Shown: positions 49,162 through 63,500 of the stretch, in pieces
How the letters are laid out: every line of letters begins with the position of its first letter
How positions within the stretch are numbered: the stretch's first letter is position 1
Assembly (NCBI RefSeq): GCF_048128805.1
Contig: NC_136003.1
Coordinates: forward strand, 19,860,840 to 19,924,839
Direction: 5' to 3'
DNA: 64,000 nt
Source: Centroberyx gerrardi
Taxonomy: Eukaryota; Chordata; Actinopteri; Beryciformes; Berycidae
Program-made: the position numbers and the translations under genes
Notes under the pieces: generated by a model
Database searches by the model: none
Told to the model about the DNA's origin: nothing
The model's input: the letters and a program-made list of their open reading frames with translations, nothing else

Positions 49162-49400
49162 GGTGCAGAATTAATCCAACCTCGACCCCGTTCCGTTTGA
49201 TCATCATCATCATCGTCCGGCCATGTAGTGGGCGCTGACCGGCCGAGGTGCCACTTTGCCCCACTGTCCCACCACAGCCAGTGTCTCTCCTACACAGTAG
49301 AGCCGAGAGACAGAGGCAGAGCGCGTCGGTATCCAGGGGCAGCCGGCACCGGGATGCGCACCGCATGGCTAACAGTGCTCCCGGTGGCCAATGTGGTCCA
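49162..49400 (-). promoter_or_regulatory. ush1g 5' UTR and promoter region
   Basis: CG-rich DNA immediately upstream of the ush1g start, in otherwise AT-rich surroundings, with a short ATG/ATC repeat (CATCATCATCATCG) about 40 bp upstream. No TATA box is evident. The transcription start cannot be placed. Confidence 0.35.
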
Positions 49401-49475
49401 CCTCAGACTGGGGCCCTGCTGTGGTGGACCCTCAAAACACCATTCATCTCTTTACATATTGCCTATGGCTGACTT

Positions 49476-49860
49476 GAGCACTATAATATTCCTATAATAT
49501 TGCGATAGGGATCTGTAGTGCGTCTGAGGTAAACCGAGTCGTGACCTTATGGGATTTTTATTTCATATAGTATCCCTATAATATTCCTATGATATTCCTA
49601 TATGGACTTGTAGTGTCTGTGATAGGCCTACTCAGCAGTGAGTTTATAATGACCCTTTCTTGATGATATATATAAGTTGTTTTTTTTAATCTCCTATGGT
49701 ATCACTATAATATTCCTATGATATTCCTATAGGGATTTATAGTGTGTCTGTACTGTTTTAAATGACATTATCGTACTCTATGGTGTGTTTTATCTCCTAC
49801 GGTACCACTATAATATTCCTATAAGAGGGAATTTCTAGTTTCACTGGTAGGCTATTTGAA
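49476..49860. repeat. Tandem minisatellite, about 100-125 bp period
   Basis: Four degenerate units each begin CTATAATATTCCTAT(A/G)ATATT (near 49480, 49572, 49706 and 49809), then carry a TATAGGGATTTATAGTGTGTCTG-like segment (shown here only in part) and, in three cases, a TCTCCTA(T/C)GGTA(T/C)CA segment that leads into the next unit. A related inverted copy lies at 57990-58190. Confidence 0.75.
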
Positions 49861-51554
49861 TGACATAGCCTGTCCTTCTAAAATATTTTTGTAAGGGCAG
49901 TTAAATTAATGTAAGTGGGGCCTACAGGTACTAAAAAGGAACATAAAAAAATTATTTGTGTGTTGAGTGCCTTTGGTGCTGATGATATTCTGTCAGTTTA
50001 GGCCTATAGCTTAGAGATTTGGCTACAACCCTATGGGTCAAGCAAAGTAGGTACAGATGTCACTCTACTAATTGCTGAAAAGAACAATATTTTCATCCAC
50101 TTCCATTAGGTTTATCTGGAATATTTTCATTTTAATTAAGTTTAATTTGTATAGCCTAAATCTCAAAACTTTTCTGAATTTTTCATTATTTCCAAAATGT
50201 TTATGACATGGGTCTAGTAAGGCGATAACCCATTTATAACTCAGGGATAAACTCATTCAGGATAGAGGTTTCACTTTAGCAGAAGAATTGGTGTACTATT
50301 TCAGAAAATGCTTGTGTTCATTCTTTCCACACAAAATACGCAACCAATATTCTACTTTTAACTGTTTCAAATGGTAACAAAGATCAGCAATATACTTCTG
50401 CCAGAGCAACAATCTTAATGCCATCATCACCCTAAAGTGACAGTCATTTCTCATTTTGTAAATTGAAATCACAATTAAAGAGGTTAAAGAATCTCTTGCA
50501 TAATGGCAATTTTTTCTCAGTGTGATTGAGACATATACAAGCAGTCATGTAATAGAACAAGTCATTCTAGTAACACTTTGCTCCTTATTCCGTATTTCCC
50601 TGTTCTTCTCAATAAGGTATTGTTCTCCGTCAGAGGCTTCCTCATTTACTGTCAAGATTTTAAAAAAAGACTTGATTCACACAAGGAAGGGATCAATGTG
50701 TCTTCTGATGAAGTGTTGACATGGTTGTTGGCTGTTGCAATGGGAAAGTGACATTGCTCTCAACCCCACCCTAATGCCAAGGATATCAATTAGCCTAAGT
50801 ACTGATCTGACAAAAAGATAATTTCACATGTTTTAACCTATTGCTCAGGGACTGGAAGTGGCCAGACATACTGGCCAATTGAAACTTCCATGACAATAGG
50901 CATGGATGGAGCCCAGCCTTTTCATGTACTACACCTTAGGCATTTTGCATTAGAAAAGGAGCAGAGGCCCATTTCTTCCATGTCACATGAATAGCATTAA
51001 CGCACTGAAAGTATTCCCTTCAAGCACTGAATCAAAAAGATTGTCAAGTGGGGTTTGCTACGCCCATTTAGAGAATTTTGACCACATTTTGATTGTGAGG
51101 TGCACCTGTGCTCTGCTGCAGGGCAAAAGTGGATAAACTTTTGCAGTACAACCAAACTCAACACATAAAGCCTCTAAAGTGTTTAAATGCAAATGGGTAA
51201 TGGAAAAACTTTTTTTTTTGATCAATTCACGTGTTATCCAATTCTGTTGTTCTCAACTTTCATCATATTTATTTTGGACATGTTGTTAAAACTTCTATAA
51301 CGAATGATTGGCATTAAAAATGTATAATGTCAAATCAAAAAAGTTGCTGTTAATCTGAAAAGGAACCGGTTTCTTGTATTGTGGATGTCGTGAAAAAAGG
51401 CTTTTCTTGGAAAACTCTTTTGAACTTTACATGAATATTTTGTGCAAAACACACTGTGTGTGGTAATAATATGGTATTGTTCATAACAGATTTATTGACA
51501 TTTATGACTCTTTGTACACAAAGTCCAACGTAAACCACAGTGGCTGTGGATGGA
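49861..51554. other. Intergenic DNA, nothing recognised
   Basis: AT-rich sequence between the minisatellite and the otop2-like B promoter. Open frames are short and show no family resemblance. Confidence 0.5.
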
Positions 51555-51562
51555 TATAAAAG
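51555..51562 (+). promoter_or_regulatory. TATA box of otop2-like gene B
   Basis: TATAAAAG at 51555-51562, with a strong CCAG|GTAAGC splice donor at 51604/51605. With a start about 30 bp downstream of the TATA box this defines a short non-coding first exon of roughly 20 bp (about 51585-51604). The ATG at 51565 would lie upstream of the transcription start. A focused TATA promoter suggests tissue-restricted expression. Confidence 0.5.
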
Positions 51563-51796
51563 CCATGAAGGCTCAGACTGCTTCTCAGGATCACATCACA
51601 CCAGGTAAGCTTCTATAGGTATCCTGATACTTATTCTTGATGTTTAATTCTTATTGTTGGATCAGGTCACTGATTAAATGAATGGAATTTTGAATTGTCA
51701 ATGGGCCTTGCTTTTTCTATGTAGTCAATATGAGCTGTTTTCACTGATGCCAGAGTTATATCATCTGTCCTGATACTATTCTTATTTTTATCAGAT

Positions 51797-54691
51797 ATGG
51801 AGAGCTGCGTATTTATGACTGTCCCCAAGTAAAATAGCACAGTTCATCCATGTGAACAATGGCCTTTGAATATCTAAATAGCTTTGTGGATTCCCACAGA
51901 ATGCAATGCTTTTAACATGCTACACCCCTTGTCATTCTTTGCCAAAACCAAAACCAAAGGAAGAAATCAAATCCCATTTGGCGATTAGAAACTGCTCTTT
52001 TGTATAGCACTGATGAGGTGACAATTATACTTGAGATTTTGGGTTCATGATAAGGTTTCGCTTGGGCGGGATCTCTCTTTAGAGGAAGCCTAAGAGTGGG
52101 TGTAGCTGTTAAACCTGTAATATCTCAAATAGAGGTGGACATAGCCAACAGCTCATTTGTGCAAAGACCTTTGGGAGAGAAATCATGTGTTTGAACACTG
52201 GCTATCCATGCGACTGTTTGACCACTGGAAATCCATGTGAACCATGTAGGATGACAGCCAAAGACAGGGAGACGGAGGAGGCCCACTTGTCCAACAACAT
52301 CAATGCAGCGGGTCAAGTGGGGAGTGCTCACTGTGAACCTGACCTAACCCTTTCCTCCAGCGGAGTTGTGAGGGACCGCGGCCGGAACTGGGGTTGGCTC
52401 CTGTCTGGGATCATTTCTCTAAACGTTCTGATCCTGGGCTGCGCCTTGGTCAGCGGCAGTGCCTACAACAATGTGGCCATCGGCTCCCCTGACCTGCAGA
52501 TTTTCCTCATCATTCTCCTCCTCCTCACTACCATCTGGATGCTTTATTATACCATCTACATGGCTAGGAAAGATCATGCTGTCTTTTACAAGGACGGCCA
52601 CGCTGGGCCCATATGGCTCAGGGGTAAGAACTTTTTCATCCCCGTGTTATATTTGCTTGTGAATCATTCATTTAGTTACTGACCAATTTGTAATGGTTTT
52701 ATAACTTTTCCTTATTCTACATTTTCCCATTCCATATTTTTTTCCTTCAGGAGGACTTGTGCTGTTTGGACTCCTCAGTCTTATCATGGACATTTTCAAG
52801 ATTGCCAGCTATGTGGGCTACCTCCACTGCGATTCTGCTGTCAAAGTTGCCTTCCCTGTTGTGCAGCTTCTTTTCATAATTGTGCAGGTAAACATGCCAG
52901 CATCCTACAATGATTACATCATAAATGCTGAGTGACTGAGAAATCAATAATTTAGTTTGGTCTTTATAGTTACAAAGTTTTATGATTATTGTGAAATCAA
53001 TTTTCAGACATACTTTCTGTGGATCCATGCCAAGGACTGTGTGCAGGTGCAAAGAAACATTACACGGTAGGTGATTCATAGATTTTCCTATCTGTTGCAT
53101 AATTCACTGTCATTGTTAAAACGCTGTCCCATTATGTCTCATAAGTGTATGTGCAAGGTTTTTAAAGGAATATTTCACTTTGATAAAACATTTTAATTTT
53201 GTAGAAAACTTAACTGTTAACCTTTCACATTTGTTGCCTTGGAAATTCAAAGTCAAAGCTGTTAAAGCTGATCACAAAAACTTTTTGTTTCTCATCATTG
53301 TTGCCTCTTCCTTCTCTCTTTTCCCCTCGATTTTTCCCTCCTCTTATTTAGCTGTGGGCTGATGCTGACGTTCTCCACAAATCTAGTTTTGTGGATGACA
53401 GCGGTCACCGAGGAGTCCCTTCACCAAACAATCATCCCAGAATATCCAAACACAACTAAACTCTCTGGCCGAAGAATGTATACTGAAAGAGGTAATCAAA
53501 GTAGATGAAGCAATCAAAGCAGATAAAGCAATCACTGACATGCTATAACACTTCTCTCTTACTTTCTTGTCTTTCAGCAAGTTACGGCGATGATAAATGC
53601 AAGTGCAGCCACTCTTCATGTAAAGTCTTCAAGGATGCCTACTACTACCTGTACCCCTTCAACATTGAGTACAGTCTCTTTGCTTCTGCCATGGCCTACG
53701 TCATGTGGAAAAATGTTGGTAGAATAGCGGATGACCACCACCACCACAGCGCCACGTTCCGTCTCAAGGACGTATTTCTGGGTCCTGTGACGGGAATTCT
53801 CTTGGTGGTGGCGGGTCTGGCAACCTTCATAGTGTACGAGGTGGAAGTGGAGAAGGAGGACGATGAGACGAGAGACAGAGTGCTGATGATGCACTTCATC
53901 ATGAATGTAGTGATAGTGAGCCTGATGTCTGTCTCCACTGTGGTCGGCTGTGCCATCTACAGGCTGGACCAGAGGGAACACGTCTCCGAGAAAAACCCCA
54001 CACGCAGCCTGGATGTGGGGCTGCTGGTGGGAGCGTCGATGGGACAATTCATCATCAGTTACTTCTCTATTGTGGCTCTGGTGGCAACTGGAGCCAAGGG
54101 CTACCTGAACGGCCTCAACCTGGCCTGGGCAATCCTGACTGTGGTCCAGCTGGGCCTGCAGAACTTCTTCATCATTGAAGGCCTGCACCGGGAGCCATAT
54201 CACGAGCCGGACCCGGTCACTGTGTTCACAAACCCATACGTGCTGCAGGCGAGCAAAGAGCTGAGCAGCCTCGAGGGATCAGACATGGACACCAAGTCCA
54301 GCCCGGTACTCACGGCCCACAGTCTGCACGGCCACATGTCGCACATTCCTGAGCACAGACCCAAACTGACGTGGAAGAGGAGGGTGCTGAAGGAGGTCTG
54401 CGCCTTCCTGCTGCTCGCCAACATCATTGTGAGTACAGTTCTTCCTCACTGTAGACTCTTCAAACTCACTGTCGTTGTTAAATTCCTCAAATAGTAAACA
54501 TTGTCTCTTTTTGTCGACAGCTCTGGATCATGCCCGCATTTGGTGCTCGTCCCCAGTTTGACCATACCACCGAAATTGAATTTTACAAATTCAACATGTG
54601 GGCTGCTATTGTGAATATTGGACTTCCTTTTGGAATCTTCTACCGAATGCATTCAGTCGCCAGTCTCTTTGAGGTGTTCCTGACCTCATAA
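51797..54691 (+). CDS. otop2: Otopetrin-2-like proton channel, copy B
   Basis: Exons 51797-51828, 52250-52623, 52751-52887, 53008-53066, 53352-53491, 53578-54428 and 54521-54691 give 587 residues with all phases closing. Helices and loops match copy A: ILGCALVSGSAYNNVAI, GGLVLFGLLSLIMDIFKIAS, YPFNIEYSLFASAMAYVMWK, FGIFYRMHSVASLFEVF. The loop is again cysteine-rich (DKCKCSHSSCK). The large exon carries a longer, more charged segment before the last helices than copy A. Start: the first coding exon (MESCVFMTVP) is inferred, because it has an acceptor (TTTATCAG), a donor (CCCCAA|GTAAAA) and the same phase 2 as exon 1 of copy A, and because 52250 is the position homologous to the exon 2 acceptor of copy A. 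The alternative is an unspliced start at 52185 or 52251. The acceptor at 52249 has a poor pyrimidine tract. From exon 2 onward the call is secure. Confidence 0.9.
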
Positions 54692-54999
54692 CGCCGCAGG
54701 AGGAGGGAAGCGTACGGCGAACTGTTTTGACATTATATAAAGCAGTTTTGTATAAACTATAGTTTGTTTTGATGATGATACTCTGTTATTTCTTTATAAA
54801 GTTGTGAAGTAGAATATATATATTGACTGGCATGTATCTTTACTGTATTGTCTCTCATTATTGTGCTGTATACTTGGCATTTCATTTTGGGAATGTAAAA
54901 ATTATAAATTCTATTTTCAAATTTCCAAAAAATAATTCTGACTTTGTGAAGCTGCTTTTTTACTGCTGTGATTTCATGGTTCAGCCTGTGTATCTTCAA

Positions 55000-55018
55000 A
55001 ATAAAGGCAAGCAATAAA
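55000..55018 (+). terminator. otop2-like B polyadenylation signals
   Basis: Two AATAAA hexamers at 55000-55005 and 55013-55018, about 310 bp after the stop codon. Confidence 0.65.
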
Positions 55019-55085
55019 AGAAGCTGAGTGAATAAAGATGAATTCATTGTGTCACCTATTATGATTATTATTAAAATGATTATGA

Positions 55086-55087
<2 letters not shown>

Positions 55088-55121
<34 letters not shown>

Positions 55122-55167
55122 GTTGTAGTAGTAGTAGTAGGCTAGTAGTAGTAGTAGTAGTAGTAGG
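55088..55167. repeat. (ATT)n then (TAG)n microsatellite
   Basis: About eleven ATT units pass into TAG units, with a short interruption near 55141. Confidence 0.9.
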
Positions 55168-55593
55168 TCTAATACAGGAAGTGGTGGTAGTAGCCTAGTA
55201 GTAATAGTAGCATGAAAAACTTTTCATACAAATTTAGCATTAAGTTTGAGTGAAGATTATTTCATTAGTGGTTTATAAGCTACAAATGCTAAGAATATCT
55301 GAATAATCAAACATAGTCCTAAGAAATGCTTTTCCAAAGTCTCTGTGAGAAAGAAACAAACGTGTTTTGTCTGCATTATAAAAATCACGAGCAACTTCTG
55401 CTCATAAATTATTTGAAAAATGTGGGGCTGGGTAATGTTTGAAGCCATGCCCAAAAATAGCCGACAGAAGGAAACACAGTGAGGAGGGCTGCTTGGAATT
55501 TAAGTCAGGCAACTTTCCAGACACACCTTGGTGTCCTTAGCACACGGTTTTGTTTACAACCACGTCACCAGGAAATACTTCCAGAGCGTCAAC

Positions 55594-57541
<1,948 letters not shown>

Positions 57542-57989
57542 AGATAAAGAGGAAGAATGACAAGCATCAGCAATGTGAGATGGAGTAGAATGACACATTA
57601 TATTTATGCTTACTTAGTTGCTGTTGGCAACAGGTGGCTGGTATCTCTCTTTTCTGAGGGTGTATGGGTATTAGTTACTTTACTTACATTTTGGTAACAT
57701 ATATTTTGTGTGTGTTTTTCCTCTTAAGTCAATGACTGCTAAATTGAAGTATAATTGCCAAAAATTTGTAATTCTATTAAAATATTATAGTCTGTAGTTC
57801 TTTTTGAGATTTAATTTCATACAGTGCCTATTTCAATAAAATGTCAACTTTTAGAATTGGTTCGCCTCTGATTCCTACAATTTTGTCCACCAAAATGCAC
57901 AGTTGGGGGCGGTAATGGGCAGTGTGAAGCAACTGTAAAATTTAATCCTTATAGGTTTTAAGTTGTGGTCTAACACACAAAAGCAAATA

Positions 57990-58190
57990 ATCCTATGATA
58001 TATTTTTATTAGAATCTAAATACCACAGCAAAACTATAAGTCCTCATAGTAATATTATAACAGAAGAATTATAGTGATTCCATAGGAGATAAAAATACCA
58101 TAAAGTATGATAAGGTCACTATAAACTCACTATTGAGTACCACAGATACATTACGTCTGTATAGGAATATTAGCCTATAGTTATTTTAAT
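57990..58190. repeat. Inverted copy of the 49.5-kb minisatellite family
   Basis: Reverse-complemented, this region reads GTGAGTTTATAGTGACC, then TCTCCTATGGAATCACTATA and ATATTACTATGAGGACTTAT, matching in order the segments of the array at 49476-49860. It is one to one and a half units long. Confidence 0.6.
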
Positions 58191-59034
58191 TTTTTTTACC
58201 AGGGTAAACTAATGTTAATGTTATTAAGGCATATCAGTATATTCACTTATATGGTTCATTGTATTAAATAGCTGTCCTTTAACAGCTTTTGTTTGATTAG
58301 AAACACTGTCGGTGAAGATGGCCAGGTATCTAAACTGTGTGACCTTCCCCTCAGCCTAAAAATAACCTTTTTCACATACGACCTAAATAATGAAACCGAT
58401 CAGAATCTGCGAATTTTGAAAATGTGGAGAAAATGAGTGACCTGGGGTTATGTCACGTCATTCGAGCATCGCCTTTAGCACCGGGAGAACTCTGTCATTT
58501 CGATGCGCACAAGGACAGAGAACCTACCTCAGGTCAGAGAGACTCAGTTGGGGGTGAGATGATGTCAATTTTAGACGATACAGACGAAAATAAAAAATCT
58601 ATCTGGAAAAAAAAATTTTTTAGACGATACAGGCCCCACTGTCTGGCACAGACTTCCCCTCCCCATGTATTTGTTTTTTCTCTCTTCATAAAGATAGTCC
58701 ACAGATAGTTTGTATGACTATAGCCTGCTTTGAGAATATGGAGAGAACAACTGAGGTCTTTCATCGAGATGTATTACCCTGTTTTTACATATTATTGCCT
58801 TTTACTACTATTTGTTTTATGTTGTTGAGAACAACACTCTTAATGTCCCTGCAGCATGTCAGCTTTGGCTTTGAGTTCTGCACACTGTTGTGGGCTTATT
58901 GTAAGCCTCTGACACCCATTCACATTTTGGGAGTGTTGAGCCCATTCCTAAACATGGGTTTGCCACCTGATTGGCAAAACAGAGTACAGAAAGTAGTACA
59001 TAGTATCTTTCCCAACTTCCTTGTGTAGTTTTAG
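58191..59034. other. Intergenic DNA with a possible first exon
   Basis: 58433-58553 is an ATG-initiated 40-codon frame (MSDLGLCHVIRASPLAPGEL...) ending at a GGGG|GTGAGA donor, locally more GC-rich than its surroundings. It is not recognised as any family. A 14-base direct repeat, TTTAGACGATACAG, occurs twice 46 bp apart (about 58573 and 58619). Confidence 0.25.
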
Positions 59035-60353
59035 TTGGTGACCCACAGGGGGAGCTCATTTACTGTTGTGAAAGATGTTGACATTAAGGCAACCTATGAT
59101 TCTCTCTGTGTCACTGTAGGTGAGAATGAGAGGGCAACACACCGACATCAAGCAATGACCCTGACAGGCAAGAGAAGTGGCTCCTTGAACATTGTCAGTA
59201 AGCCTAAAACACAGATGAAAAGTCATCATGTGACCGTAATCTAGCAATGGGCAATCTTGATGAGCCACTTAGCTCCTTTGTGCAACCAGGGTCAAATAGT
59301 TTTCTCAGCAAGGTCCCATCCTGAGTCAAGATCTTCTGCAATCTTGTAACAATCTCTCTAGACAGTCAGACAACACTCAGCAAGAATCCACCACTAATGG
59401 AAGTTTCTGGACCAGTTAAGACCAGCTAACCCTTCAGGCTCCAAAGATTGCAGCTTCAAGCTCTTCATAGACTTTGACACAACGGGACTAAGGAGCTCCC
59501 TCACCAAGAAGACAATGTCATTAGACAGAAAGGCATCTCTGGAGTCACACCCAAACATCATCAACATCAAATACTTTGGTGAGTTCAAACAGAATCCAGA
59601 TTTTACACCTCACCATTACACCAAGAAATAATACTAGTCCAGATTATTTTGGTTGTTGTTTTCCATGTATGTATCTGTGTAGGGTGTGTATTACAGTGGA
59701 AACTGATACCTCCCAGCTATGCTGATTGTGTGCAGACACCACCACAAATAATATAAGGAGAGGGGCAACCAAGACAATTGGCACAAACTTAAAAACAACA
59801 ACAACAAAAAAAAAACACTGGTATTTACCTTTAACCTCTCATAAAAGCTTTGTTTGTCTTCACCTATAGTAGAAAGCTATAGACTGCCAGCTGGTCAAAG
59901 AGATGTTCAGGGTAAACAAGAGGTCTTCCTATAATATCATCTGTAGGCCGTGTGTTCACTATATGGAAGCAAAACAACTGCTTTAGGGCTGTTAGCTCCT
60001 AAATCTCCGCCATAGGGACATTTTGTTTTCCCTGGGCCTTTAATGAAGCTCTGATGTTAAAACTGAGAAAGCTTGGTCAGTGCCAGATCCAGACCTGTGT
60101 GCTGCTGACATCTCCCAAACTCTCCCAAACCACCTGTCCAGTTCAGTTCACAATGCATCACTACATTTGATTGATTTAATTAATTTGATTGAATAGTTGA
60201 AACTCTGTAATCACTTCATAGTATTCTTATATACAACATTATTCTTGTGTTCTCATGCGGCTGATCTGAAATAATGCCATTCAGGCGTGAAAGGTGAAAT
60301 TCCTTTATTCATTTCTTTGTTTGATTTTCACAGATATGCCAACACAAATTTGA
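59035..60353 (+). CDS. Unidentified exon chain, possible 3' end of a gene
   Basis: Four segments with good splice borders can be joined in phase: 59035-59119 (SSFTVVKDVDIKATYDSLCV), 59438-59578 (SKDCSFKLFIDFDTTGLRSS), 59870-59911 (ESYRLPAGQRDVQ) and 60334-60353, ending in a stop; 95 residues. Donors are GTAG|GTGAGA, TTTG|GTGAGT and CAGG|GTAAAC. Against the chain, 60334-60402 read in another frame (HPERYSKYIPQQGER) also looks coding and ends in a GTGAGG donor, and the chain cannot use that frame. I do not recognise the protein. It may be a real gene with wrong junctions, a decayed gene, or coincidence. Confidence 0.25.
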
Positions 60354-60582
60354 CCAAGCACCCTGAGAGGTACAGCAAGTACATCCCACAGCAGGGGGAG
60401 AGGTGAGGACATTATTTGACACGTCAGACTGAATGACAGGATAAATAAATGCAACAACAAACCACAACTTAGGCATTTCATAACCTCGTCACTCAACAGA
60501 TTCATTATTTCTTTCAAGTGGCTTAGAGAAGCTTGTTGCTTATAGTAATGAGGTGCAGTATGAGGCAAGTTAGCTAGTTATA

Positions 60583-63500
60583 TTAGTACCAGAAAACAAA
60601 ATGGTCAATAGAACATGGATATTTGATTATTACATAGCTCATGGAGGAAAAGTATACAACACAGATAAAGAAATAGATCCAGAAACAGATCCTGTCCAGT
60701 TTGTTGGCATAGTGCTGGCATCTCATGTTCTCCAGCTCCTTGGCATCAAGAGCCTCCAGGAAGTTGACCACCTTATGGAGCATTCGACTCTCCTCCTCTG
60801 CTTTCAGCTGGACGACACTAATGTCAGCTTTGGCTTCTGTATGGATTGAAGTGGCAATTAGAAGAGGCTGCATGTGCCAGACAGAATGTTGGCCAGAGTC
60901 ATCAGGAATCGACACAAAAGTCCGATCAATTACAGTCTTTCCTCTATTATGTAATATTTAATTGGGCATCCAAACACTTGACGTGGAGTTTTGCAGTATA
61001 GACTCTTCACACATAAGTACTCAACAATTAAGTCTTTCTCACCCTCATCCCCTCTCTCCTCCTTGTCATCTGTGTTTTCCGGTAATGACTTTTTGAGCCT
61101 GCGGCAGGAAAGGAAGCTGTCATCTTTGGCCACCCGTGTGAACACCATGGACACCAGCATGCTCAACACCAACAAGACCAGACAAATACAGAAGTGGGTT
61201 CCTGTGGAGTGCAGCCAGATGGTTAGTGCTACTGATGTGGAAACTGAGACTCACACTGTGATGGTGCTCATGTGGTTATATACTGCGCGTGTGTATTTGT
61301 GTTTGTGGCGTGCGTTTGAGATGACTGACGGATGATGGGGCTGCACTGGCTGTCTCCGGGGAGCAGGTCATTGAGGATGATGAGGAACATGATGAAGCTG
61401 AGCACCAGAGTGACCTTGAAAGAGTTGCGCTCCCCACCTCCCAGCGGCAGGGAGAAACTGACCACATCAGCCACGATGATCAGAATGCTGGGCAGGACTA
61501 GTGATATGAAGGGGTTGAGGTATCTGATGCTCAAGGCCACCTGATGATTAAAGTAGACAGTCGGGATATCACAGCTGTAGTAAGATGTGGTAACAGAGGG
61601 TTTTTTTTATTTTTTACATTGAATGAATGGCAAAACCCCCTACTCTTTTATTCATTTTGAAGCTGAAACCACTTTAGGAGAGCAAGAATCCTTACCTCTT
61701 TCTTAAAACATTTCCCAGTCTATTACTAAGACAGAGGTAGAATGCATGGAAGAATCCACCCTCGGATACTCTTACACTGTTACATATCAATCTGTGATAT
61801 TCAACACATTCCAGGAGTTATTTTGTGATGAAGTGTTATGATTAACTTTTTTATTTTCCACCTTTGCCTCAACCTGCGTTCGTCTACTTCTACTTCAGTT
61901 AGTGATTTCCTACATTTCCCAGAGTGACTTTCAACAACCCCTACAGAACGGGCGTGAACTTGTTGCATTCAGCTGTGGGTTGAAGAAAGTGTTAGCAATA
62001 GCTAAGTAAGAGCAAGAGCGCAAGAGTTTTTCCAGTCTATTGAGGCTACTGTTAGAGAAATTAGTATCTCTGCCTCTTCGACACTAAATTTTGCAAAATG
62101 GTGAATCTGGAAAGAAGCCCATGCTCTTTAATTCTGAGGGACTGACACCAAAATCTGACATTTACCATTGATGTTTTGCACAGTTTAAAAAAAACCCTGA
62201 TATCAAACTCCGTTGTAGCTGCACTGGAAATATCCAGTGTCACGGTGTACATTTGTTCAGTTTTTCATGGGAATAAGAAAAATATACCACCAAACAACAA
62301 AATTGCATTATTTTTTTTATTTTTTTTCAACAGTGTTTAAGTGTTTTATGTTTAAGTGCCTTAAGTTTAATACCAGTATTGCAAGGATATGGTGGATCGT
62401 TACCTATAATAAGGATAAATGACAGGTCCTCTAATGTATTTACTTACCATGATGTAATTGCGGTCATCTCTTTTTTTTTGGAGGGACACACCGTCAGTGC
62501 GCCAGTCTCCATGGTTACCATCAATCATCCTGACATCTCCCATTTTTAGCTCCATACCACATCCTGAATAAAATGTAGCCTATTTTAGCGTTGTTTACTT
62601 TGAATATTCAGAAGTCATACTGACAGAATATATTTTGAACCAGGTGAGATGATAATATCGAGGTTTGGCGCAAAAGTGACATTTTGGCTGAAAATAAGTT
62701 CTTACATAAACAAAGTTAACATAAAGGAGAAAAACAAAAAAGACTCAAGTGAAAGTTTGGTGCAAAAAGGGCGTAACTCCACTTTTGCCCTGATTAAAGC
62801 TTTATAATGATCTGCATTCAACTCCCTCTGCACCCTGAATGATGTGTTACATGACAATGCTAAAACTGCTAAAATGTCACACAAAAATGTCACAGAGCAG
62901 ATTTTATGAAGCATAACTGGAAAAGTACCATAACTAGTTTTCTATCAGATTGCATGACAAGGATTATCATCTGTATGGTTCATTTTAGATGACCATTTAA
63001 TTTCACTTCACATTTACATGTAATTTCACTTGACTCAACACATACAGCGATAACTTATGATGCTGCATGGGATGATTTTAACATACTATGAGCAGGTATA
63101 ATACCTAGTAGGTCTGTCTGTGCAGCAGAGGGTGACTGATGGACCTCATGTTGAAACAGTTATAATACATTACATACCTTGCCATACAATGTCTGATAGA
63201 CACTAGTGCTTCAATTCATTTACACCTGTTCACCTATTCATAAATTAATGTACACCTAATTCATTTACACCTAAATTCAGTTACATCAATGTCTTATAAC
63301 TGCAGTTCTAATGCATCAATAAGCATTATATGTTCTTACAAGCATGGTCATAATTCATTATGAGTGTGTTATAATTCATTATGAGTGCCATTACAATGTG
63401 GTATTAGCTATGGTAGTCATAGAAAATTACCAGAAAAGCTTATTACAAAGCAAAACAAAAGAAAAACAAATAGGTTTATATGCAATATCAGTCTTCTGAA

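Noticed and set aside
49861-51554. Search for an OTOP3 or FADS6 exon expected from human synteny near ush1g
   Set aside because: No segment resembling either family was found.
53616-54203. 195-codon minus-strand frame opposite otop2-like B
   Set aside because: Antisense shadow of the large otopetrin exon; the same shadow appears opposite copy A (32965-33369), as expected from their shared sequence.
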